Part shown: piece after piece, positions 9,401 to 17,646 of the stretch | Position numbering within the stretch: position 1 is the stretch's first letter | Layout: each line of letters starts with the position of its first letter | Origin: Caulobacter sp. Root343 | GTDB lineage: Bacteria > Pseudomonadota > Alphaproteobacteria > Caulobacterales > Caulobacteraceae | Direction: 5' to 3' | DNA: 64,000 bases | Assembly (NCBI RefSeq): GCF_001425745.1 | Contig: NZ_LMDF01000001.1 | Coordinates: 353,154 to 417,153, forward strand | Program-made: the position numbers and the translations under genes | Notes under the pieces: generated by a model | The model's database searches: none | Told to the model about the DNA's origin: nothing | Seen by the model: only the letters and a program-made list of their open reading frames with translations

Positions 9401-9819
9401 TGCCGCTGACCGGCAAGGCCGACCGTGTGCACCTACTGATGGCCGGCTCGACCAACCCGATGCAGAGCCGCTTCGATAACGGCGAGGTGGTCGTGACCTA
9501 TCAGGATGGCTCTATGGCCCGCCTATCATTGCGCAATCCCGACACCTGGTGGCCGATCGAGACGGACTACTTCCTCGACGACTATCAGTTCCGGGTCGAT
9601 ACGCCACCGCCCACGCGGGTGGATTTGGCGACCGGCGAGGTTCGAGTGCTGGACCGCGAAGGCTTCAAGGGCCAGGGCCGCGAGGTTCCGGGCGGCGCGG
9701 CGACGGTGCTGTCGCTGGCGCTGGATCCCAGCAAATCTCTGCGCTCGCTGACGGTGCGAACCTCGGCCAACGAGGTGGTGATCGGCCTGATGGCCGTGAC
9801 CCTCGAGCGGCCCCGCTAG
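6472..9819 (+). CDS. DUF4450-type six-hairpin protein
   Basis: A secreted protein of about 1115 residues. The ATG at 6472 has GGGAGA five bases upstream; a GTG one codon earlier is less likely. The signal peptide ends near GLAWTQT. The N-terminal part (RPDAGDFVIENGGETFNRPLYGGDTAFRV, given in pieces: GDFVIENG, FNRPLYGG, PEFVLYLPG) looks like the DUF4450 family known mainly from Bacteroidetes polysaccharide loci. A central helical part (VMHGAVAWRTKLLGWRGPYW, SNSHYDMN, ATTDWLPYAWSINN) looks like an (alpha/alpha)6 toroid, and a beta-rich C-terminal part follows. No function is established that I can cite. Close coupling to PL22 suggests action on pectic oligosaccharides, perhaps a rhamnogalacturonan side chain. 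The family call is from memory of conserved motifs and is moderately secure. Confidence 0.75.
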   Translation: MKRSRRHAGLALALLAGLSPGLAWTQTAPSAVGGSRPNLVGNIDRPIRYRPDAGDFVIENGGETFNRPLYGGDTAFRVDGGDKPEFVLYLPGRGGNLRLGVAGPNGARWLHEAKRIVTRYRPGELIYEIGDPLLGQGTLRIEVLAYAVTEGLSLRIEGVDLPPDLELVWAFGGITGQRGVRDGDIGTEKVPISEWFQFKPAFAASNRVALSDDGFQVSAPQAVIVGSTSGSARFSRGEAGAWNDINRLLASQGAEQGSVAVGRAALLSNMPLIVALQRVDPNVADDLADYKAVRAGKPDAPPAPARRPAAFARAELDARFDEARRHFQALRDQVRIETPDPYVNAAMQALNVGAEATWDGPQQAVMHGAVAWRTKLLGWRGPYWLDALGRSDRADQHFRAWAKGQNVSPIPATIPPADEDANLARAEKALHSNGDLSNSHYDMNTVYIDALFRHLAWTGDRALARELWPTITRHLAWERRLFRREYGPRRLPLYEAYAAIWASDDLSYDGGGATHASAYQAYHNRMAAKLARLIGEDPTPYDREADAILQAMRTLLWMPGEGAFGEYRDLLGEQRLHTAFGLWTYYHAVDSEVASPTDAWRMSDALKRLPRIPIKGPGVPSDASYGLYATTDWLPYAWSINNVATQENLHAALALWEAGRNDEAFVLAKSGFLASMFMGVSPGNMGTLAWPDVYRRESQRDFADSAGVTARTMVEGLFGLRPDALAGVMAVRPGFPASWDHAAITHPVFSYSFRRSGDEDRWILTPGDRRFKTVVLRLPAPREAVASVEINGAKAAWRSAPDAIGGPAIEITVPGDKAEVVVRWRGEAVLPLKAPAPATSFARVSRNGLTWLAPLARPTPQSRALSAPVPAIARGRMDSVTLAFNDKVTAIFAKGKYRSPRPRGPSLGLPAQGLGGWAGNVNQMAKIDDSGLRRIAAAQGGRLTTPEGVVFSTPGESDVPNIVFTSLWDNYPKQAVVPLTGKADRVHLLMAGSTNPMQSRFDNGEVVVTYQDGSMARLSLRNPDTWWPIETDYFLDDYQFRVDTPPPTRVDLATGEVRVLDREGFKGQGREVPGGAATVLSLALDPSKSLRSLTVRTSANEVVIGLMAVTLERPR

Positions 9820-9834
9820 GCAGGGCCGCTCGAG
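9802..9834. terminator. bidirectional hairpin between convergent genes
   Basis: A perfect 12-bp stem (CTCGAGCGGCCC at 9802-9813, complement at 9823-9834) with a 9-nt loop overlaps the stop codon of the DUF4450 gene and abuts the end of the convergent GH105 gene. There is no strong T-run on either strand, so it may be a weak terminator or a 3'-end stabilising hairpin. Confidence 0.6.
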
Positions 9835-9837
9835 CGC

Positions 9838-12099
9838 TTACTTGCCCGGATTGAAGTCGGGCTTCTGCGCGAAGACGTAAGCTTCCCAGTCAGCGCGGCT
9901 GTGGAAGTCGAGGCCTTTGTCCCAGGCCGCGCCCATATAGTAGACGAACGGCTTGCCCGGCGTGACCTTGACCAGCACCAGCCAATCGCTGTCGGTCTCG
10001 ACGACGTCGACGATCTGGCGCGGGTCGATCAGCAGGGCGACACCCATCGTGCCCTTGTCGGGATCGGTGACATCCCAGAACGAGAAGACGCCCTTGGCCT
10101 TGTCGGCCTTGAGGTCGCCCGCCGTGGCGGCCGTCGGCTTCTTGCTGATCCCGAGCGCTACGGTCAGCGGGCCCTTGGCGTTGGAGCCGAAGGTCGAGAC
10201 CAGGCGGGTGAAGTTCGTGCCCATCGGCAGGGTGAAGGTGCGGCTCTCCCAGACTTCCCGCTTTTCGCCGACCTTCCAGGGCGCATAGCTGACCTTGAAC
10301 GACGCGACGTCCGGGCCGTCCTTCAGGATCTTGTAGTCCTTCCAGTTACGGGACACCCACAGCTTGCCGCCGTCCCAGACGCCCAGGCCGCCCGCGCCGC
10401 GGTAGGTCTTGACGTTGTAGTAGTCGATGCCCTCGCCATGGTAGGCGTGCTGGTCGCCCGTGCGCAGCTGACGGGTCATGAATGGATAGCGGACGCTCTT
10501 GCCCCAGGCGTCGATGCCCGAGGTCGAGGGCGGCTCGTACTGCTCCAGCGCCGGGCCGTAGATGCGGTGGGCCGTGCGGTCGTTCTCCCACAGGATGTCG
10601 TCATAGCGCTCGGGCGCGTAGCGGACCGTGGCGCGCGGCTTCTCCTGCCCCGCCGGCGGCGGCGCCAGGCGATAGATCATCTTAGGCGGCGTCGGCTGGC
10701 CCGGCGCGGCCGGCGGGACCTGGGCAGGCGCGAGGCCCGGTCCCTCGACCATCGGGTCGTAGGCGAGGGCGGCGACGGCCTTCATTTCTGTGGCGTGGCG
10801 CTGGGTCTCTTCGGGGCCGCGCACGGTCCTGGGCAGGGCCGGGGTCGGTGTGCTAGCCGAGACCAGTGTCGCCGGGTCCGACTTCGGGTCAGCCAGCGGC
10901 AAGGTCGTCTCGGGCTTGCCGAGGTTCATGACCTCGAGACCGGCCAGCAGGAAGGCGCCTGTGCCGTAGGGGCCGATATCGGTCGGCGCGGTGGTGACGG
11001 GCTGATCGCCGGTCTTCTGGACCGCGCCGATCATGCCGTTCGGCAGCACCTGCCGCTCTAGCGCGTTCCAGCCCTTTACGACCACCGGGAGATAGGTCGC
11101 CCGGTCGAGAACGCCGTGGTTGATCCCCCAGGCCAGGGCATAGACGAAGAAGGCCGAGCCGGAGGTCTCCGCCTCGGGGAAGCGTTCCGGCTGCATCAGG
11201 CTGGCGGCCCACAGCCCGTCTGTGCGCTGCAGGCCCGCGACGCGCGCCGACATGGCGCGGAAGATGGCCAGGTAGCGCGGGCGGTTGATGTAGTCGGCCG
11301 GCAATGATTCCAGCAGCCGCGCCATGCCGCCCATCACCCAGCCGTTGCCGCGCGACCAGAAGATCTTGCGGCCGTTCTCGTCGCGGCGCTCGATGAAGCG
11401 TTCGTCGCGGAAATAGAGGCTCTCATCCGGATCGTAGAGCCGCGCGAAGGTGCGCCACCACTGGGTATCCATGGCGTCGAAATACTTCTTCTCGCCGGTC
11501 ATGGCGCCCATGCGCGACAGGACGGGCGGGGCCATGAACAGCGCGTCGCTCCACCACCAGACCAGGTGCTCGGGAACCGGCTGGCGACGAAGGTGGGGCA
11601 GGGACCAGTCCAGCCGCTGGCGCAGGGGCATGATCACGCCTTCCTGGCCGCGTCGGGCGTAGAGCTCCTGGTAGAGGTCGCCGATCGCCCACTCGTCGGC
11701 GTTCAGCATCGCCTTGCCCGAGCGCGCGCCGCGCAGGCCGTAGTTGTAGTGCTCGGCGGCCTCGGTCAGGAACTTCAGGGTCTCGACGTCGCCCGTCACC
11801 CGCGCCAGCCGCGCCGCGCCGATGTAGTAGGTGGCCGCGACCCAGTTCGACGAGATCTCGCGGACCGCACCGCCGGTGGTCAGCGGGATCGGCTCGGCGC
11901 GCATGGCGTCGATCTGAGCCTTGTTCGCTCTCTTCAGGACCGCCAGCACGGCGGCGGCGTCCGGAACCTGGGCCGCGACGGCGACGGTGGGACGCGGCGC
12001 GGCGGCGTGGGCGGCCGCGAACGGCGACAACGCCGTGGCGCACAGCAGAACAGCGAGGCCGGCGTGCAGCGGCGCTTGGTTACGCTTGGAAAAAAGCAC
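9838..12099 (-). CDS. unsaturated rhamnogalacturonyl hydrolase (GH105) fused to DUF4861
   Basis: Predicted to release the unsaturated uronic acid left at the non-reducing end of rhamnogalacturonan fragments by lyases. The GTG at 12099 has GGGGGA upstream and gives a product of 753 residues starting with a signal peptide (VLLCATALSPFAAAHAAA). Starting at the ATG at 12201 would bury that signal. The GH105 half (about 45-410) has the toroid motifs DEWAIGD, WWWSDALFMAPP (about 181-192, with the Asp expected as catalyst) and WSRGNGW (about 248-254). From about residue 490 to the end is a beta-rich DUF4861-like half (DDILWENDRTAHRIYG, RLVSTF, FVYYMGAAWDKG), joined by a Pro/Ala-rich linker. Most GH105 enzymes stand alone, so the fusion is notable. 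It lies opposite the pectate lyase gene. Confidence 0.9.
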   Translation of the reverse strand: MLFSKRNQAPLHAGLAVLLCATALSPFAAAHAAAPRPTVAVAAQVPDAAAVLAVLKRANKAQIDAMRAEPIPLTTGGAVREISSNWVAATYYIGAARLARVTGDVETLKFLTEAAEHYNYGLRGARSGKAMLNADEWAIGDLYQELYARRGQEGVIMPLRQRLDWSLPHLRRQPVPEHLVWWWSDALFMAPPVLSRMGAMTGEKKYFDAMDTQWWRTFARLYDPDESLYFRDERFIERRDENGRKIFWSRGNGWVMGGMARLLESLPADYINRPRYLAIFRAMSARVAGLQRTDGLWAASLMQPERFPEAETSGSAFFVYALAWGINHGVLDRATYLPVVVKGWNALERQVLPNGMIGAVQKTGDQPVTTAPTDIGPYGTGAFLLAGLEVMNLGKPETTLPLADPKSDPATLVSASTPTPALPRTVRGPEETQRHATEMKAVAALAYDPMVEGPGLAPAQVPPAAPGQPTPPKMIYRLAPPPAGQEKPRATVRYAPERYDDILWENDRTAHRIYGPALEQYEPPSTSGIDAWGKSVRYPFMTRQLRTGDQHAYHGEGIDYYNVKTYRGAGGLGVWDGGKLWVSRNWKDYKILKDGPDVASFKVSYAPWKVGEKREVWESRTFTLPMGTNFTRLVSTFGSNAKGPLTVALGISKKPTAATAGDLKADKAKGVFSFWDVTDPDKGTMGVALLIDPRQIVDVVETDSDWLVLVKVTPGKPFVYYMGAAWDKGLDFHSRADWEAYVFAQKPDFNPGK

Positions 12100-12788
12100 G
12101 GCGAATCCCCCGGGCGCGGCGACGTCCCTATGGCGTCGATGTCCATTATCTGGAACAGTGTGCCATCTTTTGGAACGAAGTCCAGGCGGCGGCGGCGTCA
12201 ATCGGGCGACGTTTCGCTATGTTCACGTAAAGCTTCGGGAAATCGCTCCGCGGCGGGCGGAATACTGAATGAGACAGCGTTATCATTCACTGCATCATTC
12301 CCAAATGATGGGATGCTTCGCCGAAGCTTCCTACGGTTCGCGTGCTTCGATGGGGATGGAGGCGCCTCGGCGCTACCTGGTGCGCGACTGGTCAGGCCAG
12401 GACGCCCGCGATTGAAATCGACCTCGGCATTCTAAGAAAATCAACATGACCAATTCGCGATTGGAGGCGTCCGTCATTCAAGCGGATCCTTCCGTTCTCC
12501 TTTGTAAATTAATGGATTTTTGATCAGAAGTCGCAGTCGGGCGACTGCGCAATGTCCGTTCATATATAAAAATTGGTGAAACCAAACTTGCGGAAGGGCG
12601 CCCCTTAACCGGTTGACTTGTGCGGGACAAATCGGTTCTGTGCCCTCAAATGGTTAGGTCGGCGACGGCGTGGCCGCGGCTGGGCGTCTTGTGAAGGCCT
12701 CGCGGCGCTTCCCGCGTAGAGGCGATCAGCGGCGGCTTCGACCAGTGTTTGCGGGCGTAATTCGCGAACAGAATCGATGGGGTAGGAT
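12100..12788. promoter_or_regulatory. divergent control region, GH105 / pectate lyase
   Basis: This 689-bp gap between divergent genes carries no convincing coding sequence. It is more AT-rich than its surroundings, especially 12440-12600. It contains a perfect 7-bp stem with a 4-nt loop (CATCATT/AATGATG, 12293-12310), a short inverted repeat GAATGA...TCATTC just before it, and an ACCGGT-type palindrome at 12605-12616 listed separately. It presumably holds both promoters. I could not assign -35/-10 elements. Confidence 0.5.
12605..12616. promoter_or_regulatory. palindromic operator candidate TTAACCGGTTGA
   Basis: This 12-bp near-perfect palindrome is the same as the one upstream of iclR (22587-22598) except for one base. 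It lies 172 bp upstream of the pectate lyase start. Its core AACCGGTT overlaps the ACCGGT cores found before TBDR 1. It is a likely binding site for the LacI- or IclR-type regulator of this locus; the binding protein is inferred. Confidence 0.55.
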
Positions 12789-14141
12789 GTGACGAAGAAG
12801 AACGATCCAATTGGCGAGGTCGCCAATGTAATCGTCGACCGTGCTCGACTTGCGCGTCAGGCGGCGCTGTCGGGCGTAATCGCGCTGGCGCTGGCCGCGC
12901 CGGGTTTCGTCCAGGCTTCGGTGATCGGAAAGAACGAGCCCGCCCGCTCGCTGACGATCGAGCGGCTTTCCGAGCTGCCCGTTCCGCAACGCGCGGCCTG
13001 GGCCGATTACATCAAGCGCTCGCAGGCCCAGATGCAGCGGGATCGCGCGGCCCTGGCGGCCGAACTCCCACAAGGCCAGACGCCGCCGCCACCGCCCGAG
13101 GCGGGCAGCGGTCACATGCCGCTGGACAAGGACGCGGCCTGGTACGCGAGCCCCGAGGCGCGCGCCATCGCCGACACAATCGTCAGCTTCCAGACCCCGG
13201 CCGGTGGTTGGAGCAAGAACCAGGACCGCACCAAGCCACCGCGCCTGAAGGGGCAGCGGTTCGCCAACAACGCCGAGCACATGGCGCTGGACGACAGTTT
13301 CGATGCGCCGGTTGACCGGTTCTGGACTTTCGTGGGCACGCTCGACAACGGCGCGACGACCACCGAGATGCGGTTCCTGGCCAAGGTGCAGCAGCAACTG
13401 CCGGGCAAGGATGGCGATGCCTACCGCGCCAGCATCATCAAGGGCGTCAACTATCTGCTGGCGGCTCAGTATCCCAACGGGGGCTGGCCGCAGATCTATC
13501 CGATCGAAGGCGGATTCCACGACGCGGTGACGTTCAACGACAACGCCGTGGCCGAGGCGGCGATGATCCTGGAGGACGTCGCCGAGGCCAAGGAAGGCTT
13601 CGCCTTCGCGCCGCCGGCCCTGCGCAAGGCGGCCGGCGCGGCGTCGGCCCGCGCCATCCGGCCGATCCTCGACGCCCAGGTCGTCGTCGACGGCAAGAAG
13701 ACCGTCTGGCCGCAGCAGGTCGATCCGCTGACGCTGAAGCCGAGTTCGGCGCGCGACTACGAGATGCGCTCGCTGGCCAGTGGCGAGAGCACCGACGTCC
13801 TGCTGTTCCTGATGCGCCAGCCGAAGCCGACGCCCGAGGTGAAGGACGCGGTCCATGCCGGCGTGGCCTGGCTCAAGGCGCACGCCGTCTACGGCAAGGC
13901 CTTCACCAAGGTCAGCGATGACGAGGGCCGCAAGCTGGTCGACGCGCCCGGCGCGGGCCCGATCTGGTCGCGCAACTACGACATTCGCACCGGCCAGCCG
14001 ATCTTTGGCGACTGGGGCAAGACCATCCACGATGACGTGAATGAAATCTCCAAGGGGCGCCGCAACGGATACTCCTGGTATTCGGCCGGCCCGCAAAAGG
14101 CGTTGGACGCTTATGCGCGATGGGCGCCGGCCAACCCCTAG
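12789..14141 (+). CDS. pectate lyase, PL10 family
   Basis: Predicted to cleave polygalacturonate by beta-elimination, giving unsaturated oligogalacturonides for the downstream enzymes. The 450-residue product begins at GTG. Its N-terminus is unusual: a hydrophobic signal-like helix (about 24-44) preceded by some 23 mostly polar residues. It is then a helical PL10 domain with SFQTPAGGWSKNQD (about 133-146), YPNGGWPQIYP (about 228-238) and HDAVTFNDNA (about 244-253), which are family hallmarks. The C-terminal part has GPIWSRNYDI and RRNGYSWY. The long N-terminus might mean the protein is anchored or that an internal start is used. A palindromic operator candidate lies upstream, and TBDR 2 follows 128 bp downstream. 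Confidence 0.92.
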   Translation: MTKKNDPIGEVANVIVDRARLARQAALSGVIALALAAPGFVQASVIGKNEPARSLTIERLSELPVPQRAAWADYIKRSQAQMQRDRAALAAELPQGQTPPPPPEAGSGHMPLDKDAAWYASPEARAIADTIVSFQTPAGGWSKNQDRTKPPRLKGQRFANNAEHMALDDSFDAPVDRFWTFVGTLDNGATTTEMRFLAKVQQQLPGKDGDAYRASIIKGVNYLLAAQYPNGGWPQIYPIEGGFHDAVTFNDNAVAEAAMILEDVAEAKEGFAFAPPALRKAAGAASARAIRPILDAQVVVDGKKTVWPQQVDPLTLKPSSARDYEMRSLASGESTDVLLFLMRQPKPTPEVKDAVHAGVAWLKAHAVYGKAFTKVSDDEGRKLVDAPGAGPIWSRNYDIRTGQPIFGDWGKTIHDDVNEISKGRRNGYSWYSAGPQKALDAYARWAPANP

Positions 14142-14157
14142 GAGAACGACGACATAC

Positions 14158-14238
14158 GCGGGCTGGCTAAGACAAAACAATCAGCCGCCCGCGAGCCCAT
14201 CCTCCAATGATCGAGGGCGGGCTGAGCAAAGACAAAAG
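14158..14238 (+). promoter_or_regulatory. leader of TBDR 2: hairpin plus direct repeat
   Basis: Between pectate lyase and TBDR 2 lies an imperfect 11-bp hairpin (14158-14169 with 14184-14194, one bulged T). Two similar 20-bp segments, beginning GGGCTGGCTAAGACAAAA at 14161 and GGGCTGAGCAAAGACAAAA at about 14219, sit about 58 bp apart. The hairpin lacks a T-run, so it is a poor terminator. The repeats could be regulatory protein or RNA target sites; this is speculative. Confidence 0.35.
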
Positions 14239-14269
14239 ACTAGGGCTGGAAATACCGGGGCAGGGAACC

Positions 14270-17200
14270 ATGAAAATTTCGAACACTACAGATGCGGTCG
14301 CCGTGCGGCTGATGGTCGGCGCGTCGATCCTCGCACTGGCCGCGGGGGCCGCGAGCGCCGTTCGCGCTCAGAGCGCCAGCGCCGAACCGACCGCCACCGC
14401 GCAGGTCGAGGAGATCGTCGTGGTCGGCGCGCGCAAGGCCGAGCAGTCGGCCATCCAGCGCAAGAAGCGCGCGGCCACCAACCAGGACTCGATCGTCGCC
14501 GACGACATCGGCAACTTCCCGGACAAGAACGTCGGTGAAGCCGTCGCCCGTATCGCCGGCGTCGCGCTGGATGTCGCCGACGACGGCCAGCAGGGCGGCT
14601 TCTCCATCCGCGGCCAGGGCGCCGATCTGGTGCGCGTCGAGGTCGACGGCATGTCGATGCTTTCAACAAGCGATCAAGGCGGACGGGCCGTTACTGGTCT
14701 CGGCGACATGTCGTCGGACTTGATCAAGAGCGTCGACGTGATCAAGGGACAGACCGCCGACATGACGCCCGGCGGCGTCGGCGGCACGGTGAAGATCGAA
14801 CAGCGCAGCGGTCTGGATTTCTCCAAGCCGATGATCAAGCTGAACGTCCAGTATCAAAACAACTCGCTGGAAAAGAAGTGGTCACCGCGCATCAGCGCCT
14901 TCGCCACACGCAAGTTCTTCGACGATCGCCTCGGGATCCTCGTTAACTTCACCTACGACGACGCGCGCACGATCATCGACACCGCGCGGGTCTCGGACAA
15001 GCAGGCCGGCTACATTCCGCTGGGCGACCAAGACAACTCGCCGTCGAAGACCTTCACCACCCCGTACGATCCGATCGCGGCGGCCATCACCAGCAAGGCC
15101 GGCTGCGCTACGTTGCCGGCGCCGACGGGGACTCAGACAGACTCCCGCCTGAATTGCTACGCGCAGTTCGAGGACCTCGTCCCGTCGCTAGTCCGCTTCA
15201 GCCGGGGCGTTCGGATCGACAAGCGTTATTCGGCGCAGTTCCGGGCTGACTTCCGAGTCAATGACGACCTGGTCGTCTTCGCCTCGTACAACCCTAACCT
15301 CAACTTCCAGGACTCGGACTCGTTCAATCTCAGCGTCGCCAGTCCCACGGGGACGACCAGCACGGCTGGCGTCCTGGCGACCAGCATGCGCAACGTGGTG
15401 GTCAATCCGAACCACTATGTGACGCAATACGACCTGATCCGGGGCAATGGCTCGACGACCCTGAACTGGACCTCGCAGGACCGCTATACCGAGCGCCGCG
15501 ACCAGCAGCATTACCTGCAGGCCGGAGCGGACTTCAACAAGGGCAAGTGGATCGTCAAGGCCCGCGCGCAATACGGTCTAGCCAAGGGCAAGCGCGAGGA
15601 CGAGGCCTTCAGCTTTGTCGCCCCGATCCCGTCGGCGACGTTCAAGATGGTGCCGGAGAACGGCCTGTGGACCATGTCGGTCCCCTCGTCGGTCGATCTG
15701 ACCAGCGCCGCCGCCTACTATCCCGTCCTGGGCGCCAACGGCCTGAGCGCCACCTCGCAGCTGGAATATACCCCGTTCGCGGACAAGAGCTCGGAGCTGA
15801 ACTATCAGGTCGATGTCACACGGGAGTTCGACCACTTCGGTCCCGTCCAGGACGTCAAGTTCGGGATTCAGCACCGGGACCATGACAACCACACCTGGCG
15901 GGAGGACAGTTTCGACCTCTCGCCAGGCGTGACCCTGTATCGCGCGCGGGCGCTGGATCTCGTCCAATACTGCGTTCCGTCCGCGGCGCCCGCCTCGGCG
16001 CCCTGCGTGTTCGGCACGGCCAACCGTCCCAGCACGACGGTCAAGGATCAGCAGTACCGCACCTACACCCTCACCCAAGGCCAATACCAATCGCTGATCC
16101 AGAACAGCCTGAAAGACATTCCGGGCGGGCAGTTCTTCGGCGGCCTGCCGGGGCGCGGCAATCTGCTGGACACCTGGTCGGCCTACGACTTCCAGACCTT
16201 CTTCAAGGAACTGGGGCAGTACGCCGATCTCAGCCGCCACAACCCCGACTGCCTCTACAGCTGCCTGGCCTCGGACGGGAAGACGTACAAGCGTCCGTCG
16301 TACTCGACCAACGAGAAGACCACCTCGGCCTACGCCATGATGGACTTCGAGACGCGTCTGGCCGGGATGCCGCTGATCGGCAACTTCGGCGTTCGCTACC
16401 AGCAGATCGAGGTGACGGCCCAGCCGTCGATCGTCATCAACAACCTGACGATCGATCCGGCGGTCCTGGCGGACCTCAACGCCGGCCGGACCGTCGATCC
16501 GAACAAGGTGATCACCAGCACTTTCGTCTCGCGGCAGGTGAAAGACATCAACCGGAAGTCCACCGACTTTCTGCCCAGCCTAAACCTGGCGCTGTGGCCG
16601 ATCGAGGACCAGTTCGTGGTGCGCTACTCGATCGCCAAGCAGCGGGCGCGACCGAAAATGACGGAACTGACCGGCACCTCGGCGGCGACCTGCAGCAAGA
16701 TGGACGCCGCAACGCGGGCGGCTGTCGAGAAGCTGATCAGCCAATACCCCAGCCAGTTCAATGATCCGACCGTGGACGATGAAGATTCGGGGAGTCTGAT
16801 CCGCGGCGATGCGGTCAATAACTGCACGAGCAAAATCGGCAATCCGGAGCTGAAGGGCTATGCCGCCACGACCCAGAACCTGTCAGCGGAATGGTATCCG
16901 AACCGCGACACCCAGCTGAGCGTGGGTCTCTTCGCGATCGACGTGAAGACGGGCTATCCGGACACCACGAACGTCAACGACTACGAGATCGACGGCGACC
17001 TCTATAGCGTCAGCACCTACAAGGACGGCCCCAGCGGCCTGAAGCAGAAGGGGTTCGAGGTGGCCGGTCGGACCGCCTTCACCTTCCTGCCCTGGCGGTT
17101 GAAGTACACCGGTGCGGGCTTCAACTACGCTCGCAACAAGTCGAACGAGACCAATACCCAGATCGACCGGATCACGGGCAAGGCCCTGCCGCCGTCCAAG

Positions 17201-17590
17201 CAGTCCGATTTCACCTACAACCTGAACCTCTGGTACGACGACGGTCGCCTGAACGCGCGCGTGGCCTATCAGCGCCGCGACCTCTATTACGATCGCACCG
17301 AGGCGGCGAGCATCAACCGCGTGCCGACCATCAGCGGCGGGACAGTTACGTCCTATTACAAGATGGTCACGCCGATCTTCAAGATCGGCACCAAGTCGCT
17401 GGACGCGCGCGCCTCGTACAAGGTGACCAAGCGTATCCAGCTGTTCGCCGAGGGCAAGAACCTGCTCGACGACAGCCTCTCGCGCTTTACGCCGGAGGAG
17501 TACCGCAACATCGGCGGCGGCACGCCCTATGTCTTCGACAGCACCTATATGGGCCGCCGCTACTATGTCGGCCTGATCGCCACGTTCTAA
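14270..17590 (+). CDS. TonB-dependent receptor 2 (pectin locus)
   Basis: A large outer-membrane receptor of about 1106 residues. The ATG at 14270 follows GGGGCAGGGA, and the product begins with a signal peptide ending near VRAQ. A TonB-box-like EEIVVVGAR, a plug domain (PDKNVGEAVARIAGVALDV, FSIRGQGADLVRVEVDG, IKGQTADMTPGGVGG) and a barrel ending GLIATF follow. It belongs to the long TBDR class typical of oligosaccharide import in Caulobacterales and Xanthomonadales. It is a different subfamily from TBDR 1, so the locus may import two sizes or types of pectic fragment. A 13-bp hairpin separates it from the GH106 gene, which is probably in the same transcription unit. Confidence 0.93.
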   Translation: MKISNTTDAVAVRLMVGASILALAAGAASAVRAQSASAEPTATAQVEEIVVVGARKAEQSAIQRKKRAATNQDSIVADDIGNFPDKNVGEAVARIAGVALDVADDGQQGGFSIRGQGADLVRVEVDGMSMLSTSDQGGRAVTGLGDMSSDLIKSVDVIKGQTADMTPGGVGGTVKIEQRSGLDFSKPMIKLNVQYQNNSLEKKWSPRISAFATRKFFDDRLGILVNFTYDDARTIIDTARVSDKQAGYIPLGDQDNSPSKTFTTPYDPIAAAITSKAGCATLPAPTGTQTDSRLNCYAQFEDLVPSLVRFSRGVRIDKRYSAQFRADFRVNDDLVVFASYNPNLNFQDSDSFNLSVASPTGTTSTAGVLATSMRNVVVNPNHYVTQYDLIRGNGSTTLNWTSQDRYTERRDQQHYLQAGADFNKGKWIVKARAQYGLAKGKREDEAFSFVAPIPSATFKMVPENGLWTMSVPSSVDLTSAAAYYPVLGANGLSATSQLEYTPFADKSSELNYQVDVTREFDHFGPVQDVKFGIQHRDHDNHTWREDSFDLSPGVTLYRARALDLVQYCVPSAAPASAPCVFGTANRPSTTVKDQQYRTYTLTQGQYQSLIQNSLKDIPGGQFFGGLPGRGNLLDTWSAYDFQTFFKELGQYADLSRHNPDCLYSCLASDGKTYKRPSYSTNEKTTSAYAMMDFETRLAGMPLIGNFGVRYQQIEVTAQPSIVINNLTIDPAVLADLNAGRTVDPNKVITSTFVSRQVKDINRKSTDFLPSLNLALWPIEDQFVVRYSIAKQRARPKMTELTGTSAATCSKMDAATRAAVEKLISQYPSQFNDPTVDDEDSGSLIRGDAVNNCTSKIGNPELKGYAATTQNLSAEWYPNRDTQLSVGLFAIDVKTGYPDTTNVNDYEIDGDLYSVSTYKDGPSGLKQKGFEVAGRTAFTFLPWRLKYTGAGFNYARNKSNETNTQIDRITGKALPPSKQSDFTYNLNLWYDDGRLNARVAYQRRDLYYDRTEAASINRVPTISGGTVTSYYKMVTPIFKIGTKSLDARASYKVTKRIQLFAEGKNLLDDSLSRFTPEEYRNIGGGTPYVFDSTYMGRRYYVGLIATF

Positions 17591-17599
17591 GCTGATCAG

Positions 17600-17631
17600 A
17601 AGGGTCCGGTCTCATCCTAGACCGGACCCTT
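17600..17631 (+). terminator. strong hairpin between TBDR 2 and GH106
   Basis: A perfect 13-bp stem (AAGGGTCCGGTCT and its complement) closes a 6-nt loop 10 bp after the receptor stop and 15 bp before the next start. There is no T-run. It may protect the receptor mRNA 3' end or partly uncouple rhamnosidase expression from that of the receptor. Confidence 0.65.
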
Positions 17632-17646
17632 GGAGTACGAGCGACC

